Shown: positions 30,236 through 31,440 of the stretch, piece by piece
Position numbering within the stretch: position 1 is the first letter of the stretch
Layout of the letters: every line of letters starts with the position of its first letter
Virus record (IMG/VR): IMGVR_UViG_3300046167_000978
Coordinates: 1 to 31,440 of that record
DNA length: 31,440 nucleotides
DNA from: a virus
Direction: 5' to 3' (one strand)
Notes under the pieces: generated by a model
Told to the model about the DNA's origin: nothing
The model's database searches: none
What the model saw: only the letters and a program-made list of their open reading frames with translations
Program-made: the position numbers and the translations under genes

Positions 30236-31009
30236 GTGGCGATCAAGATGAAGCGCTCGGGCGCTGCGGGGAAGGTGCCCACCACGACGCAGCTTGATCT
30301 CGGCGAATTGGCGATCAACACCTATGATGGCCGGGTCTTTCTCAAGCGAAATGACGGCAGTGAGGCGATTGTTGAACTCCTCAACTCGGGTCGTGCGATC
30401 CTGGCAGGCACCGGCCTGACGGGCGGTGGCTCGTTGGCGGCAGATCGCACGCTTGCGGCCGATCTGGCCAGCCAAGCAGAAGCGGAAGCCGGCACAGCTT
30501 CCACAAAGCTGATGACGCCTTTGCGCACGGCGCAGGCGATCGCTGCACTGGCCTCTGCCTCAGGCTCCACTAGCCTCAGCGCAGGTGAGGTCATCCGCAG
30601 CCGGGTGGATGGCTATGTGCAAAACACGAGCTCCAGTGGCTATGCCACCCGCCACAGCTTTGATTTTGCCCAAAACGGCACAATCCGCGTGAGTTTTGAA
30701 GGATCGTCCAGCTCGTCAGAGCCGGCCTACTTCCGCATCACCCGGCTCAGAAACAGTGTTCTCACGGCTTTGGGCACCTGGTCTATTGCCGGCACTGCCT
30801 GGGCTGCACGGTCTTTGGATGTGGATGTGGCGCAAGGGGATCGCGTCAGCATTCAATATCTGGCCTCGATCCGGACGGTGACCACCGGCTTTGGCAAGGA
30901 CACCAGCACCACCACCTATTACGGCTACGCCCGCATTCAGAATGCCCGGTTTAAGACTGGCGGTGAAAATCTCATCCCCGGCATTTACGCCCCTGTGGAG
31001 AATGACTGA
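30236..31009 (+). CDS. second tail fibre / receptor-binding protein
   Basis: The 257-residue protein starts at a GTG with AGGAGG (30222-30227) eight bases upstream. Its N-terminus (MAIKMKRSGAAGKVPTTTQL, DLGELAINTYDGRVFLKRND) resembles that of the preceding fibre, so both may attach to the same site. Residues about 120-257 are beta-rich and Ser/Thr/Tyr-rich (SVRVSFEGSSSSSEPAYFRI-like region, then TTTYYGYARIQNARF), a plausible receptor-binding head. It overlaps the last gene by one base. Confidence 0.75.
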   Translation: MAIKMKRSGAAGKVPTTTQLDLGELAINTYDGRVFLKRNDGSEAIVELLNSGRAILAGTGLTGGGSLAADRTLAADLASQAEAEAGTASTKLMTPLRTAQAIAALASASGSTSLSAGEVIRSRVDGYVQNTSSSGYATRHSFDFAQNGTIRVSFEGSSSSSEPAYFRITRLRNSVLTALGTWSIAGTAWAARSLDVDVAQGDRVSIQYLASIRTVTTGFGKDTSTTTYYGYARIQNARFKTGGENLIPGIYAPVEND

Positions 31010-31440
31010 TGCAAAACCCCAAATACATCACCGCAGATGACAGCTCGATCGTGCTAGAACTCACCGATGGCACGCTGCGCATCGTGGATCGTGATGGCCC
31101 CACAGACCTCTTTGCCCGGGCCCAAGCCGGAGCCTTCGGGCCGGTTTTGCCCTTTGATCCGGCCTCAGATGTCACGCCAACGCCCAAACCCGTCAAAGCC
31201 GTGAGCCGGCTTCAGGCCAAGGCGGCGCTCTTGCAAATGGGGCTGCTCGATCAGGTGGATACGCTTGTGGGAGGGCTTGATCACATGACGCGTCTGGCCT
31301 GGGCTGAGGCCACCACCTTCCGCCGTGACAGCCCGCTGCTGATCGTGCTCTCCGCCTATCTCATCTGGCCCGATGGGCAGGCGCTGACAGAGGCTGATCT
31401 CGACGCTCTTTTTGATCTGGCAGAAACGATTGAGGTTTGA
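31009..31440 (+). CDS. fibre-associated protein, possible assembly factor
   Basis: This 143-residue protein ends at the last base of the window and starts with an ATG overlapping the preceding stop (TGATG). The first half is beta-like (IVLELTDGTLRIVDRDGP) and Pro-rich near residues 50-62; the second half is helical (VSRLQAKAALLQMGLLDQVD, then TRLAWAEATTFRRDSPLL). The helical part recalls proteins encoded after fibres that act as chaperones or caps. The family is not recognised with certainty. Confidence 0.6.
   Translation: MQNPKYITADDSSIVLELTDGTLRIVDRDGPTDLFARAQAGAFGPVLPFDPASDVTPTPKPVKAVSRLQAKAALLQMGLLDQVDTLVGGLDHMTRLAWAEATTFRRDSPLLIVLSAYLIWPDGQALTEADLDALFDLAETIEV

Overview
The window is part of a lambda-type siphophage genome, most likely a prophage or temperate phage of a Rhodobacterales (roseobacter-group) alphaproteobacterium. 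The host call is inference from high GC content, gene order and the look of the small conserved proteins (DUF6362-, DUF6441- and DUF6950-like). No integrase, repressor or chromosomal flank lies in the window.

Layout. (1) 1-4011, replication module: a small DUF6511-like protein, a primase-polymerase/helicase, an AT-rich gap that could be an origin, a RuvC-like resolvase and two small proteins. (2) 4012-7127: a regulatory gap with four copies of a CCCRTTTCGTTTCG motif, a ParB-domain/DNA-methyltransferase fusion, a small membrane protein, a SAM methyltransferase and two minus-strand small genes. (3) 7243-15571, packaging and head: Nu1-like and GpA-like terminase, gpW, gpB portal, S14 protease, gpD decoration, gpE capsid and head-tail connectors. 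(4) 16247-26278, tail: terminator, tube, frameshift-expressed G/GT chaperone, tape measure, distal tail proteins, DUF6950 protein and gpJ-like tip. (5) 26341-31440: holin, endolysin, overlapping Rz/Rz1 spanins and a tail-fibre cluster with a collagen-like mini-protein and two larger fibres.

The late operon is interrupted by cargo blocks placed at junctions between structural genes. They are a DUF1989 gene followed by a 39-codon minus-strand remnant of a SEC-C protein (9661-10508, with 9-bp direct repeats around the DUF1989 gene); a minus-strand block of three tRNA genes plus a stand-alone acyl carrier protein (15568-16203); a minus-strand bactofilin with a 36-residue membrane protein (16679-17272); and a minus-strand VapBC pair (22600-23215). 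The three tRNAs have anticodons UGA, UAA and CAU (probably Ile2), which read A-ending codons rare in a GC-rich genome. The ACP gene is rich in UUA and the bactofilin gene in AUA. This cargo set is the most unusual part of the window.

The tail tube end and the G chaperone gene (18215-18590) carry five apparent single-base frame disruptions. They may be sequence errors or real inactivation. Just downstream is a textbook -1 frameshift signal (A AAA AAC plus a 10-bp stem) joining G to its T extension.
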